Below, piece by piece: positions 27,814 to 35,919 of a stretch of DNA of 64,000 nucleotides. The position numbers and the translations under genes were made by a program. The stretch covers positions 1 through 64,000 of the forward strand of contig CAMDPO010000009.1 in assembly GCA_945904955.1 (NCBI GenBank), written 5' to 3'. The notes below the pieces were generated by a model, which made no database searches, was not told where the DNA came from, and saw nothing but the letters and a program-made list of their open reading frames with translations. The DNA comes from Rhizobium sp. Q54. GTDB lineage: Bacteria; Pseudomonadota; Alphaproteobacteria; UBA2966; CAIVPW01. The stretch's first letter is position 1; each line of letters opens with the position of its first letter.

Positions 27814-29577
27814 ATGGATTTGGTGGCTGCGATGACGTCCGTCTGGGGCTTGGCTGCTGTGCTCTGCGTCGGGCTGGCGCTGGCGGCGGCCGTCCTGTTG
27901 CGCGGCCAGACGCGGGCCGTGGCGGCGACGGCGTCCGCAGTGGCGGCCGTCGCCCTGGCGGCGGTCGGCGCCCTGCAGGCGCCCCCACAGGAAGAGGTGG
28001 TCCCCGGGCAGGCCCTCGCCGGGCTGACCCAAGCGGTGCCGCGCACGGACCGCGATGTCGGCGCCGCGCTGGTGGCGCAGGCGACGCGCGAATCCAACAT
28101 GGGCGACACCGAGGCGGCGCGGAAGACCTTTGACCGCGCCCGGCAATTGTATCGCGGCGAGAAGGACGTCCTGGGCGAGGCCGGCGTCGTGCTCGGCCTC
28201 GGGCGCCTCGAGCACATGACCGGACAAAGCACGCGCGCGCGCCAGCACTACAGCAGCGCCCTCGCCCTCTACCAGCAAGGTGGCAGCGCCGCGGGCCAGG
28301 CGCGCGTGTTGGCTTCGATGGGCGACCTCGAAAAGGACACCTTCCAGTGGGCGAAGTCGTCGGAGTACTACGCCCTGGCGCGCGAACAGTGGCAGCGCGC
28401 GCCGGAGCCGAAGAGCGATCCACACGTGATGCTGGGGCTCGAGGACGCGGCGCTCATGCGCACCGGCGAGGAGCGCGCGCGCTCCACTCTCGCCCAGGCG
28501 CGCAAGATCTATGACCAGCTGGGCGACAAGCCCGGCATTGCCGACGTCGGCATGATCGCGGCGCGCCTCGAACTCACTATCGGCCGCGTTGACCTGGCGC
28601 GGGCGCAGTTCGCCGACGCACGGTCGCTGTTCGTCGGCGCCGGCGAGCACACCCGTGCCGGCGACGCCGGCTTGCAGATGGCCGCTATCGATATCCGCCG
28701 GGGCTTCAATCGCCAGGCGGCCGAGGTCCTCGTCGAGGCGCGCACGGCGTTCGAGACGGCGGCGGACCCGGTCGGCCTCGGCCGCACCCAGGTCGTCACC
28801 GGCGACCTCGAACGGCTGCAGGGCCGCCTCGACGTGGCACGCAAGCATTTCGCCGACGCGGCCGCGGCGCTGGGCCTGGCCGGTGACCGCGCCGAGGCGC
28901 AAGCGCTGCGCAAGCTCGGTCAGCTCGAACTGGTCGCCGGCAACCGCGAGGCGGCCACCGCCGCCCTCGACAATGCGATCGCTGCCGCCGCCCGCACCGG
29001 CTGGCGGGAAGAAGAAGCCGTCGCGCGCGTCGCCGCAGCGGTCGTGGCACGGGATGCCGGCAACGCGGCCGCTGCGAACGCCCACGCCAGCGCCGCCCTC
29101 GCCATCTTCGATCAGACGCGCAGCACGGAGGCGCGCGCTCGCGCCGCCCTCGCCGTGGCGACCGAGCACAACGGCTTCACGGACGCGGCCCAACGCTTGC
29201 GCGCCGCCCGCATGCCGGTCGGCGTCGTGCAGGCACAGCTCGGGCTGGGGGACACTCTGCGCGCCAGCGGCAACGCCGCCGACGCGGCGGCGGCCTACCG
29301 CGAGGCGGAGAGCGTGTGGAACGCTCTCAACAACAAGCTCGTCGAAGCCAACCACCTGCTCGACCTGCCAGCGGTGGACGGTCTCTATATCGTGCCGCCA
29401 CCGATCATGACCGATGCCTACGCGGTGGACCCCACTCCCGAGGAGGGCATGCCCGATCCGGTGCTGGTGAAGGCGAACTTCGACGAGTTCCCCGATCACA
29501 ACATCGAGGCGCGCCGGCTGGTCGAGCAAACCGAGAAACGCCTCGCTGCCGCGCTGGAGTCCGCGCGCGGCCGCTGA
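27814..29577 (+). CDS. large TPR-repeat protein with N-terminal membrane anchor
   Basis: 587 residues. Two hydrophobic stretches near the N-terminus (about 10-30 and 36-54) suggest a membrane anchor with the rest facing the periplasm or cytosol. Residues 85-500 are at least nine TPR-like helical pairs, many with the form G(D/E)xxGxAxxLxxLGxLE (for example VLGEAGVVLGLGRLEHMTGQ). The C-terminal ~80 residues (from VDGLYIVPPP) are outside the repeats. TPR arrays bind partner proteins, and I cannot name the partner. It is followed 19 bases later by a second, related TPR gene. Confidence 0.85.
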   Translation: MDLVAAMTSVWGLAAVLCVGLALAAAVLLRGQTRAVAATASAVAAVALAAVGALQAPPQEEVVPGQALAGLTQAVPRTDRDVGAALVAQATRESNMGDTEAARKTFDRARQLYRGEKDVLGEAGVVLGLGRLEHMTGQSTRARQHYSSALALYQQGGSAAGQARVLASMGDLEKDTFQWAKSSEYYALAREQWQRAPEPKSDPHVMLGLEDAALMRTGEERARSTLAQARKIYDQLGDKPGIADVGMIAARLELTIGRVDLARAQFADARSLFVGAGEHTRAGDAGLQMAAIDIRRGFNRQAAEVLVEARTAFETAADPVGLGRTQVVTGDLERLQGRLDVARKHFADAAAALGLAGDRAEAQALRKLGQLELVAGNREAATAALDNAIAAAARTGWREEEAVARVAAAVVARDAGNAAAANAHASAALAIFDQTRSTEARARAALAVATEHNGFTDAAQRLRAARMPVGVVQAQLGLGDTLRASGNAADAAAAYREAESVWNALNNKLVEANHLLDLPAVDGLYIVPPPIMTDAYAVDPTPEEGMPDPVLVKANFDEFPDHNIEARRLVEQTEKRLAAALESARGR

Positions 29578-29596
29578 GTTGCCCCAGGGTCATTTC

Positions 29597-31093
29597 ATGA
29601 AGCGTTCGACGATTGCCTTTTGCGGGGCGCTGGCTCTCGTTGCGTGCGGCGAAGGCCAGCAGGCCAGCGACGAGGCGCAGCAGACAGCGCCCGAAACCGC
29701 TGTCACCAAGAACGTGGCACCCAAGGCGGTGGCGACGGAGCCGCGCGGCCTGCAGCTGCTGCGCGAAGCCGAACGGGCCGCCAACGTCGGCCGCGACCTC
29801 GAAGCGCGCGAGACGTTCGAGCGGGCGCTGGCCGCCTTTCGCAGCGCCGGCGACCGCACCGGCGAGGGGCGCACCCTCCTGGCGATGGGCAGCCTCGATC
29901 GCGCCATGGGCCAGGGCGAGCGCGGGCGACAGGTTCTGGCGCAGGCGGACGCGGTGTTCGCAGCGGCCGGCGACGAGCGCGGTCGCGCCGACGCGACGTT
30001 CGCCCTGGGCGAGCTCGAGCGCGCGCAATTCAACAACGAGCGGGCGCGCACGATCTTCGATACCGCCGCTGAGCAGTATCGCGCCCTCGCCGACTGGAGC
30101 GGCGAAGCGCGCTCCCTGCTCGGTCGCGCGGATGCCGAGCGCCGCCTCGGCCACATCCTCAGCTCACGCCGCGCCGCGGCGCGCGCGGTAGCGATCTACG
30201 CCGCGACCGGCGATGCGGCCGGGCTCACCCTGGCGCGGCGCACCCTGGGCGAGGTCGTCGGCAACTATCCGGACGACTTCGAGGCCAAGCGCGGCGAGGT
30301 CCGCGACCAGATCCTCGCGCAGGAACAGGCCGGCGAACCGCTCGCCGTAGCGCAGCGCCAGCTCGATCTCGCCGAGCTCGAACGGCACACCGGCCAGCCG
30401 GAGCAGGCGCGCGAACGCTACGGCATGTCGATCGGCCTGTACCGCGAAGGCCGTGACGTGCTCGGCACCATCTACGCGCTGCTGAGCCTCGCCGACCTCG
30501 AACGCGGCATCGAGCGCTTCGACGAGGCGCGCAAGGCCTACACCGAGGCGCAGGCGCTGCTGCGCGAGATCGGCGACGACGAAGCGGAGGCACACCTGCT
30601 CGTTGCCCTCGCCGAGATGGACGCCACAATGGGCGACCAGCGCGCGCTGCTGGAGCGCTCGCAAGAGATCAATCAGCGCACACGCAATCGGGTCGGTGAG
30701 GCCGAGGGCCTGATCGCCCTTGGCCAGATCGCACAGCGCGGCGGGAACACCGAGCTTGCCGCGCGCAACTTCGCGACCGCCTACCAGATGCTGCTGACCA
30801 GCGATGACGAGATCGGCGCCGCGAAGGCGCTGCTGGCGACGGGAGCGCTGGAGCGCCAACTCGGCAATGTCGATGCGTCGCTCGATGCTCTGGTGCGCGC
30901 CCGCGTCGCATTCGAGGTCACCGGCTACCGCCTCGGCGAGGCCTGGGCGCTGCGCGGCATCGGCGAGACGCTGGCGGCGATGCAGCCGACCGAGGCGAAG
31001 GTCAACTTGCTGATGGCGGCGTACTGGTTCGAGACCCTGGGCATGGACCAGCGGCGGCGCGAATCCGCCGCCGCCGCCGAAGCGATCCGCTAG
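29597..31093 (+). CDS. TPR-repeat lipoprotein
   Basis: 498 residues from the ATG at 29597. The signal sequence MKRSTIAFCGALALVAC ends in a good lipobox (LVAC, Cys17), so the protein is probably lipid-anchored. After a Gln/Thr-rich linker (to about 55) come roughly ten TPR-like units of the same style as the preceding gene (GDRTGEGRTLLAMGSLDRAM, then DERGRADATFALGELERA). The two adjacent genes look like paralogues from an old duplication and probably form one operon. The end is 3 bases from the end of the convergent MauG-like gene. Confidence 0.87.
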   Translation: MKRSTIAFCGALALVACGEGQQASDEAQQTAPETAVTKNVAPKAVATEPRGLQLLREAERAANVGRDLEARETFERALAAFRSAGDRTGEGRTLLAMGSLDRAMGQGERGRQVLAQADAVFAAAGDERGRADATFALGELERAQFNNERARTIFDTAAEQYRALADWSGEARSLLGRADAERRLGHILSSRRAAARAVAIYAATGDAAGLTLARRTLGEVVGNYPDDFEAKRGEVRDQILAQEQAGEPLAVAQRQLDLAELERHTGQPEQARERYGMSIGLYREGRDVLGTIYALLSLADLERGIERFDEARKAYTEAQALLREIGDDEAEAHLLVALAEMDATMGDQRALLERSQEINQRTRNRVGEAEGLIALGQIAQRGGNTELAARNFATAYQMLLTSDDEIGAAKALLATGALERQLGNVDASLDALVRARVAFEVTGYRLGEAWALRGIGETLAAMQPTEAKVNLLMAAYWFETLGMDQRRRESAAAAEAIR

Positions 31094-31096
31094 GCG

Positions 31097-33436
31097 CTAT
31101 TCCTCGTCCTCTTCTTCGTCTTCCTCGGCTTTCCCTTCGTCGAGGTGAACGACGTTGAGGAAGGGCTGCAGCGGCAGGAGTCCCTTGGCCGTGCGGCCGC
31201 CGCGGCCAACGGCCGGGACCTCAACGCGATCTTCGCAAGGCAGGAAGCCAGTGGCGCATTCGATCTTGGCCTGATCGCCCGGATGGCCCATGGGCACGAA
31301 CAACTGCGGGCGGTCGAAGGGCGCCGCCTCGTTGCGTACGCGCTCGTCGGTCATGGCGAGCATCAGCTTTATGAGCGCGACCTCGTCGTCCTCTTCGAGA
31401 TCGACGAGCGCCATCTTGACGTCGAGCTCCTTGATGTTGACGTCGGCGAAGTCGCCGAAGCGGTCGTAGAACTCGACCACTTGGCCGAGCGTCGCCATGC
31501 CACCGTTGTGGAAGTACGGTCCGGTCAGCTCGACGTTGCGCAAACCGGGGATCTTGAACGAGCCGGGAATGCCGAGCTGCGGCGCCACCATCTGGCCCTC
31601 TACGAGCACTTCGAAGGCGTTGGGCGGCAGGTCGAGCCTCGCCAACGGCTGGCGCGAGAACGGAATGCCGAACTCGGCGCCGCCGTGGCCGATGTCCTCG
31701 GCCGTCGGCCGCACGCCGATGTTGGAGAAGCCACGATCGAGCAACAGCGCGCCCTGGCCGGTACCCACCACCAGACGGCCATCGACCATAGCCGCTGGCT
31801 GGTCCGAGAGGTGGATGCCGCGGCCCATGAATGTGTTGCTCGCCTGCGTGAGCTCCGGCCCAACGTGGCACGCGACGCAGTTGCCCTGGCGCACGCCCTG
31901 GAAGATGGGGTTGGCTTTCTGCTCCGCGGTGCCGCGATTGATGAAGGTCAGCAGACCGACGAGCTGGTCGGCATCGAGCGCTTTGTCGTCGCCGGCGAGG
32001 AACGCGTCGAACGGTGTCTGATCGGAGATTAGCGTCGTCTCGTACATCTGAATGGCGAGACCGAAGATGAGCGCGAAGTTCGCCTCCATCAGGCTGTATG
32101 CCTTGGCGCCGGCCGGGACCTGTGCGGCCGTGCGCACGCTGCGTACGTCGCCTTCGAAGGTGACGAGCTGGGTGGACTCCCACACCAGCGGCTGGAACAC
32201 GGCGCGCACCAAATCGGTGTAGCTTGCCGTGGTCAGGCCAAGTTGACCGTTGATGGCGCGCGACAGCGGTCCGAGCACGCTGTCCTGGGGGTGCACTTCT
32301 TGGGTCGCGAGCGGGCGGAGGGCCAAGAGCTTCTTGCCGAGGTCCGGGAACGAGCGCGCCGTGTAGGACATCTCGTCCTCCGACAACGGCGGGCCAACCG
32401 CCTGGGAGGCCAAGCTGGCCCGCTCCATGACGAGCTGGCGTTCGACCACCATGCCGTTCTCGACAACGAGAATCCTGGCGTTGCGGTCGAGGCGGCCGAA
32501 CGGATTGACGCCGTTGAAGAAGTTCTGGGCGCGCCCATCCCAGAACTGCTCTGAATTGAACACTGCGTTGATCATGGTCGGCGTATGGCGCGGCTCGACG
32601 CGGCGCGTGTTGACGCCGTGCACGGCGAAGACGTCGTCGGGCAGAGGAGTGCCAAGGTCGCGGGCGGCACCCGCCTCGATACCGTCATAGCGCCACTTCA
32701 TGACACCTTGCGACGAGATCACGTCGTTGGTATCGCGCAAGAGGACTCGCTTGTTGTAGTTGGGCTCTTCCGCGTCGGCGAACATGCGCAGCGGAAAGTC
32801 CTCGGCCTTCAGCACGTAGTTCGGTCCGAACGCCGGCGCCGTCAGGCCCTTGGCCTTGCCGGCGTCGGTGATCGTCACGCCGAACTTCGTGTCGTTGGCC
32901 TTGGTGCCGGGATTGACCTGGTTCTTCAGGCGGTTGTCTGCGCCGGCGTGGAAGTGGCATGAGCCGCATGCCTTGCCGTCGCTGCCGACCTGCATGTCCC
33001 AGAACAGCGCCTTGCCGAGCTGCACGGCGACCTGCTCCATGCCGGGACGAATGTAGTCGTTGAGATCCAGGGGCTTGAGGATCGCCACGGTGGAGAGTGG
33101 CGCCAAGCCCGCCTCGACCGCGGCGGCACGCACCGCGGCGGGATCGGGTCCGCGCAGCGACAGGCCGATGGCCGCGAACGCCTCTTCGAGCGCATCGACG
33201 CAATCCTCAACTTCTTCTTCCGCTTTCGCTTCCAGCGCTTCGTCGAGCTCGTCCTCGGCGCGCGCACGCGCATTCAGGTCCTCGACCCCGGCGGCGATGG
33301 CTGCCTGGAGTCGCTCGATCTGTGCGGAGCAGAACGCGAGGTCGTCGTCACCGCCGCCACCGGTCGCGGCGCTCTGCATCGCCCACGCAAACACGGCGCT
33401 CGTGATCCCCAGCGCCATCCAAACTACGCGTCGCAT
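31097..33436 (-). CDS. large di-haem MauG/cytochrome c peroxidase-like protein with N-terminal two-Cys module
   Basis: 779 residues from the ATG at 33436 (GGGGAGGG ribosome-binding site just upstream). A signal peptide (to about 25) is followed by an acidic helical module (about 30-93) with Cys36 and Cys79, then the di-haem domain with CGSCH (157-161) and CVACH (520-524), and an acidic tail ending in Glu/Asp repeats. Haem attachment and the block HFHAGADNRLKNQVNPG fit a large MauG/bacterial cytochrome c peroxidase subgroup; ordinary family members are about 300-400 residues. MauG-type enzymes oxidise residues of partner proteins, while peroxidases reduce peroxide; I cannot decide which. The N-terminal module recurs in the lipoprotein at 35163-35483. 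Confidence 0.9.
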   Translation of the reverse strand: MRRVVWMALGITSAVFAWAMQSAATGGGGDDDLAFCSAQIERLQAAIAAGVEDLNARARAEDELDEALEAKAEEEVEDCVDALEEAFAAIGLSLRGPDPAAVRAAAVEAGLAPLSTVAILKPLDLNDYIRPGMEQVAVQLGKALFWDMQVGSDGKACGSCHFHAGADNRLKNQVNPGTKANDTKFGVTITDAGKAKGLTAPAFGPNYVLKAEDFPLRMFADAEEPNYNKRVLLRDTNDVISSQGVMKWRYDGIEAGAARDLGTPLPDDVFAVHGVNTRRVEPRHTPTMINAVFNSEQFWDGRAQNFFNGVNPFGRLDRNARILVVENGMVVERQLVMERASLASQAVGPPLSEDEMSYTARSFPDLGKKLLALRPLATQEVHPQDSVLGPLSRAINGQLGLTTASYTDLVRAVFQPLVWESTQLVTFEGDVRSVRTAAQVPAGAKAYSLMEANFALIFGLAIQMYETTLISDQTPFDAFLAGDDKALDADQLVGLLTFINRGTAEQKANPIFQGVRQGNCVACHVGPELTQASNTFMGRGIHLSDQPAAMVDGRLVVGTGQGALLLDRGFSNIGVRPTAEDIGHGGAEFGIPFSRQPLARLDLPPNAFEVLVEGQMVAPQLGIPGSFKIPGLRNVELTGPYFHNGGMATLGQVVEFYDRFGDFADVNIKELDVKMALVDLEEDDEVALIKLMLAMTDERVRNEAAPFDRPQLFVPMGHPGDQAKIECATGFLPCEDRVEVPAVGRGGRTAKGLLPLQPFLNVVHLDEGKAEEDEEEDEE

Positions 33437-33571
33437 TGGTCCCTCCCCAAGGCACCCCATCAGACAACTCTACAACGAACGCGCGACCCTGGTGGCTGCG
33501 ACAACTACCAACCACCATGCGGAGCCCTCAAGACCAAGCTCGAACCACGGGAAATGGCGCAGTTTTTCGGG

Positions 33572-33585
33572 GGAAACATGTTTCC
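33572..33585. promoter_or_regulatory. 14-bp perfect palindrome, candidate regulator site
   Basis: GGAAACATGTTTCC is a perfect palindrome in the divergent region between the MauG-like gene and the response regulator, centred 25 bases upstream of the regulator's sigma-54 promoter. It could be an operator. I did not find the same palindrome before the other sigma-54 promoters. Confidence 0.4.
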
Positions 33586-33603
33586 GCGGGGCCACGGTCG
33601 CGC

Positions 33604-33618
33604 TGGCATGTGGCTTGC
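33604..33618 (+). promoter_or_regulatory. sigma-54 promoter of the response-regulator gene
   Basis: TGGCAT (33604-33609), five bases, TTGC (33615-33618): one mismatch to TGGCAC-N5-TTGC, with the invariant GG and GC in place. Transcription should start near 33630, 23 bases before the GTG at 33653, which suggests that the regulator gene depends on sigma-54 and perhaps on its own product. Confidence 0.75.
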
Positions 33619-33652
33619 CTATGGCTGCTATCGGAAAAGGTAATGGTCCAGG

Positions 33653-35149
33653 GTGCGCGTGGATTCTTCGGGGGCTAGTGAGGCAGAGGGCGGCGAAAGC
33701 GCGCCCGCGCCCGGCTCCGGGGGCTGGCGCATCCTCATTGTCGACGACGAGGCGGTGTTCGCGCGCGCCATCGCCACGACACTGACGCGGGCTGGCCACA
33801 GCCCCCTCGTCGCCACCACCGTCGCCGAAGCCAGGTCGATCCTGAAGGAGCACGCAGCGCGGCCACCAGAGGTGGTGCTGCTCGACATGCGCCTTCCTGA
33901 CGGCGACGGGCTGGAGCTGCTCAGCAAGCTGATCGAGCAGGAACCTGCACCGACCGTACTGGTCATGACCGCATACGGGGACGTCGGGCAGGCGGTGAAG
34001 GCAATGCAAGCGGGCGCCGCCGACTACCTCAAGAAGCCCATCGATCTCGAGGAGCTCCTCATCACCCTCGACAAGGCGATGCAGTCGGAACGGCTGCGCG
34101 TGCGCCTGCGCTATTCGCGCACCCGCGAATCGCGCAGCGAGTCACACGGTCAGCTGATCGGCGACTCGCGCGCCATCCGCGATGTGCGCACGCAGATCGA
34201 CAACGTCGCCGCGGTCGGCGGCGACCGTCCCCCCAACGTCCTCATCCTGGGCGAGACCGGGACCGGCAAGGACGTCGTCGCACGCCTGGTGCATCGCCGC
34301 GGACCGCGCCGCGACCGCCCCTTCGTCCACGTGGACTGCGCGTCGCTGCCGGGCGAGATCATGGAAGCGGAGCTATTCGGACACGCGCGCGGCGCGTTCA
34401 CAAGCGCACACGCCGCGCGCGCCGGCCTGATCGAAGCCGCCGAGGACGGCACCGTGTTCCTTGACGAGATCGGCGAGCTGCCGCTCGACATGCAGTCGAA
34501 GCTCCTCAATGTGCTGGAACGGCGCCAGGTGCGCCGCGTCGGCAGCACGCGGGAAGTGCCGGTGCCGGCCCGCTTCATAGCCGCAACCAACCGCGACCTG
34601 CCGGCCATGGTGGCGCGCGGCGCGTTCCGCGACGACCTGTTCTACCGGCTCAACGTCCTCGGCATCGCCCTGCCGCCCCTGCGTCAGCACCGCGAAGATG
34701 TCCCACTCCTCGCCCACCACTTCCTGGAAGCGACGTCGCGCTCCTACGGGCGGCCAACGCCGCGTGTGGAAGACGCGGCCCTTGCCGCCCTGGCCGAGTA
34801 CGCATGGCCGGGCAACGTGCGCGAGCTCAAGAACGTAATCGAGCGCGCAGCGCTTCTGGCGGGCCCTGAGGGTATTGCCGCCGCGTCCTTCGCGTTCTCT
34901 GCGCCGGCGCGGCCGAGTGCGCCCTCTCCACGGATGCCGGTGGCAGCATCCGGTGCGGGGCCTGTGCGCAACCTGCTCGACGCCGAGCGCGATTTGATCG
35001 AGGCGGCACTGATCGAGACCAACGGCAATGCATCGCTGGCGGCGCGTCAACTCGGGATCACGCGCATGGCTCTGCGGTACCGCGCCGAGAAATACGGCCT
35101 GCGGCCGGACGACTACCGGCGGCGGTACGATGAGCCCACCAACCACTGA
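33653..35149 (+). CDS. NtrC-family sigma-54-dependent response regulator
   Basis: 498 residues from a GTG. Receiver domain (26-140) with phospho-acceptor Asp78 in LLDMRLPDGDG; AAA+ domain with Walker A GETGTGKD (200-207) and Walker B VFLDEIGE; C-terminal Fis-type helix-turn-helix (NASLAARQLGITRMALRYR). The sigma-54-contacting loop reads GAFTSA (247-252) instead of GAFTGA. No sensor kinase gene is adjacent. Sigma-54 promoters lie before this gene and, twice, before the TonB-dependent receptor, so it is the obvious candidate activator (inference). The lipoprotein gene follows after 13 bases, probably in the same transcript. Confidence 0.95.
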   Translation: MRVDSSGASEAEGGESAPAPGSGGWRILIVDDEAVFARAIATTLTRAGHSPLVATTVAEARSILKEHAARPPEVVLLDMRLPDGDGLELLSKLIEQEPAPTVLVMTAYGDVGQAVKAMQAGAADYLKKPIDLEELLITLDKAMQSERLRVRLRYSRTRESRSESHGQLIGDSRAIRDVRTQIDNVAAVGGDRPPNVLILGETGTGKDVVARLVHRRGPRRDRPFVHVDCASLPGEIMEAELFGHARGAFTSAHAARAGLIEAAEDGTVFLDEIGELPLDMQSKLLNVLERRQVRRVGSTREVPVPARFIAATNRDLPAMVARGAFRDDLFYRLNVLGIALPPLRQHREDVPLLAHHFLEATSRSYGRPTPRVEDAALAALAEYAWPGNVRELKNVIERAALLAGPEGIAAASFAFSAPARPSAPSPRMPVAASGAGPVRNLLDAERDLIEAALIETNGNASLAARQLGITRMALRYRAEKYGLRPDDYRRRYDEPTNH

Positions 35150-35162
35150 CGGGAGAGCTGCC

Positions 35163-35483
35163 ATGGCAACGACGAGGGTGCTTTCGCTGGCGAAGAACCT
35201 GGCCTTCACCGGCGTTCTGGCATTGAGCGTGACGGGGTGCAGCGGCGACGACGACTTCGCCAACGTCGCCAACCCGGAGGCGGCTTGTACGTCGAACATC
35301 GCGCGGCTGCAGGCAGCGCTGCAACCTGGCGGCGGCGCAGCCACGGCGGCGGCGAACGCGCGCACGGACGCCGAGGAAGAGCTCGACGAGGCGATCGAGG
35401 CCCGCGGCAAGCGCGACTGGCCGGATTGCCTGGACGCGCTCGCAGAAGCATTCGAAGCGGTCGGCATGCCGCGCGGCTTCTAA
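35163..35483 (+). CDS. small lipoprotein sharing a two-cysteine module with the MauG-like protein
   Basis: 106 residues. Signal sequence with lipobox VTGC (Cys26), then GDDD and a helical module: Cys42-TSNIARLQAAL, AEEELDEAIEARGKRDW, PDC(89)LDALAEAFEAVG. The N-terminus of the MauG-like protein has the same order: Cys36-SAQIERLQAAI, AEDELDEALEAK, EDC(79)VDALEEAFAAIG. The two cysteines probably form a disulfide between two helices. The only aromatic residue in the module other than Phe is Trp86, next to Cys89. Family unknown to me. ATG with GGGAGAG upstream; 13 bases after the regulator gene. Confidence 0.85.
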   Translation: MATTRVLSLAKNLAFTGVLALSVTGCSGDDDFANVANPEAACTSNIARLQAALQPGGGAATAAANARTDAEEELDEAIEARGKRDWPDCLDALAEAFEAVGMPRGF

Positions 35484-35561
35484 TAGCCAACCGGTCGCAG
35501 TGGTAGCCGCTCCGCACGAGATGCCGTCGCGCGGAGTCGCGGTTTCGCGCGGCGTGCGCGT

Positions 35562-35576
35562 TGGCACGTCGCTTGC
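35562..35576 (+). promoter_or_regulatory. consensus sigma-54 promoter (distal)
   Basis: TGGCAC (35562-35567), GTCGC, TTGC (35573-35576): an exact match to the sigma-54 consensus. Expected start near 35588. A strong terminator begins at 35664, so this promoter may serve a short RNA rather than the receptor 350 bases away. Confidence 0.85.
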
Positions 35577-35587
35577 GAAGGACGCCT

Positions 35588-35703
35588 GGGTTCCTCCCCC
35601 CGACCACCGGCGCACCTCGTTCCACCTGCGTTGCCCGAGGATCGGATGAAACCCTGAGGACTGGGGCCGCCGGATTGCGCACGATCCGGCGGCCCTTCTC
35701 TTT
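35588..35703 (+). ncRNA. candidate sigma-54-dependent small RNA (about 115 nt)
   Basis: The interval is bounded by the start expected from the consensus sigma-54 promoter and the end of the terminator. The only ATG frame in between is Met-Lys-Pro-stop. The 5' half contains a C-rich single-stranded-looking stretch (GTTCCTCCCCCCG) that can pair with G-rich ribosome-binding sites such as the GGGGAGG before the MauG-like gene. No conservation or expression evidence is available, so this is a prediction from signal order only. Confidence 0.4.
35664..35703 (+). terminator. strong intrinsic terminator between the tandem sigma-54 promoters
   Basis: GGGCCGCCGGAT (35664-35675) pairs perfectly over 12 bp with ATCCGGCGGCCC (35684-35695), loop of 8 bases, followed by TTCTCTTT. 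It would end both the regulator-lipoprotein transcript and any RNA from the distal sigma-54 promoter, leaving the proximal promoter to drive the receptor. Confidence 0.85.
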
Positions 35704-35804
35704 CCAACCATGAACGGCTGCAGCAGCCACCGTTTGGCTCCTGCGCCGGCACCACGGCGGCAACCAACCGGCGGATTCCTGCGGAATTCGCGGCCGATCG
35801 CCGA

Positions 35805-35819
35805 TGGCACGATCGTTGC
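35805..35819 (+). promoter_or_regulatory. consensus sigma-54 promoter of the TonB-dependent receptor
   Basis: TGGCAC (35805-35810), GATCG, TTGC (35816-35819): exact consensus. Expected start near 35831, giving an 89-base leader that ends in the strong ribosome-binding site AAGGAGGGGG (35907-35916) before the ATG at 35920. The whole gap 35484-35919 holds two sigma-54 promoters, one terminator and no gene. Confidence 0.88.
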
Positions 35820-35919
35820 CATGTGCAACCTCTGCCGGGGGAGGCGGGTGCGCGACAAACGCACGTGTTCTCGCGCGGCCGCGTAGTGGTCGCGGCGCTG
35901 CCGCGCAAGGAGGGGGAAT

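Noticed and set aside
25226-28423. Very long minus-strand open frame (over 1000 codons)
   Set aside because: Covers several well-supported plus-strand genes; Arg/Pro-rich low-complexity translation.
31097-33436. Assignment of the MauG-like protein as MbnH of a methanobactin/MbnP system
   Set aside because: It is about twice the usual size, carries an extra N-terminal module, and no MbnP-like or methanobactin precursor gene is visible.
35588-35703. A short peptide gene between the tandem sigma-54 promoters
   Set aside because: The only ATG frame is three codons (Met-Lys-Pro-stop).
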